5,312 bases of DNA, taken from the NCBI GenBank assembly GCA_002391185.1, contig DGRY01000143.1, forward strand, positions 1 through 5,312. The letters run 5' to 3'. The notes beneath the pieces are model-generated. The model searched no databases. It saw nothing but the letters and a program-made list of their open reading frames with translations, and was not told the DNA's origin. Positions 5,150-5,312 of this stretch are shown piece after piece (position 1 is the stretch's first letter; every line of letters begins with the position of its first letter). The stretch comes from Prevotella sp. UBA4376 (GTDB taxonomy: Bacteria > Bacteroidota > Bacteroidia > Bacteroidales > Bacteroidaceae). The position numbers were made by a program, and so were the translations under genes.

Positions 5150-5191
5150 CTATAATGCTTCTATAATGCGTTTATAATGCGTTTATATAAG
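5150..5191. repeat. 11-bp tandem repeat downstream of trxB
   Basis: Three consecutive 11-bp units with consensus yTATAATGCkT start at 5150, 5161 and 5172. A partial fourth starts at 5183 and diverges after TTATA. The full units differ from one another at only one or two positions. The period is close to one turn of the DNA helix, so any bound protein would see every copy on the same face. The repeat lies between the trxB stop codon and its terminator and would be transcribed in the 3' UTR. Confidence 0.75.
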
Positions 5192-5222
5192 TTTGATTTG
5201 AAAAATAAGAACAAAATATAAT

Positions 5223-5256
5223 AAAAAAGTCTGGAAGGTTTTCTTCCAGACTTTTT
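5223..5256 (+). terminator. Strong bidirectional terminator after trxB
   Basis: Nine perfect pairs (5229-5237 with 5243-5251) are extended by five A-T pairs (5224-5228 with 5252-5256) around a GTTTT loop. The A run on the left and the T run on the right allow it to work on both strands. It ends the trxB transcript and may also serve a convergent gene beyond the right edge. Confidence 0.9.
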
Positions 5257-5275
5257 ATTTTGCTATTGATTAGTA

Positions 5276-5311
5276 TCAAAGCTTTACATCTACTATTAAG
5301 CCCAAGGGTTC
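5276..5311 (-). other. Possible C-terminal end of a convergent gene cut by the window edge
   Basis: On the minus strand one frame reads EPLGLIVDVKL then TGA (stop at 5278-5276), and another reads NPWA then TAA (stop at 5298-5296). The bidirectional terminator at 5223-5256 would fit a gene ending here. So few codons cannot decide which frame, if either, is coding. Confidence 0.2.
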
Positions 5312-5312
5312 T

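Noticed and set aside
1..5312. tRNA, rRNA, CRISPR array, insertion sequence or prophage parts
   Set aside because: No cloverleaf, rRNA signature, spacer-repeat pattern, transposase, integrase or terminal repeats were seen on either strand.

Overview
The window looks like chromosomal DNA from a Bacteroidales bacterium, most likely Prevotella or a close relative. The evidence is an AT-rich background, promoters of the Bacteroidetes type (TTTG about 19-21 nt upstream of TAnnTTTG), starts mostly without a Shine-Dalgarno sequence, and a streptopain-like C10 protease ending in a short sorting-type tail of the kind common in Prevotella. This placement is inferred from these traits, not from a database comparison.

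Layout. Positions 1-313 carry no gene that I can support. They hold a degenerate 7-bp tandem repeat (48-82), a GC-rich knot of nested inverted repeats (90-130) and a long hairpin (142-186). A clear promoter (314-345) drives a small AraC-type DNA-binding protein (383-865) with a lysine-rich C-terminal tail. After a 116-nt gap comes a secreted C10-family cysteine protease (982-2967). Positions 2968-3207 hold a strong intrinsic terminator (3070-3109). They also hold a possible short structured RNA in front of it and another hairpin at 3130-3160. A minus-strand gene of unknown function with a strikingly acidic tail (3208-4011) converges on the protease. It is divided from the plus-strand thioredoxin reductase gene trxB (4184-5113) by a 172-nt divergent promoter region. 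Past trxB there is an 11-bp tandem repeat (5150-5191) and a strong bidirectional terminator (5223-5256).

How the genes relate. The AraC-like protein lies directly upstream of the protease on the same strand and could regulate it, but nothing in the sequence proves this. The protease would be exported by Sec and probably carried across the outer membrane by the type IX system, where it would digest proteins outside the cell. TrxB is housekeeping: it keeps cytoplasmic thioredoxin reduced with NADPH. The acidic-tail protein has its own promoter and no evident functional link to its neighbours.

I see no convincing new multi-gene system. The observations most worth checking are the possible small RNA with mutually exclusive pairings at 2990-3109, the acidic-tail protein, the 11-bp helical-phase repeat behind trxB, and the true start of the AraC-like gene.
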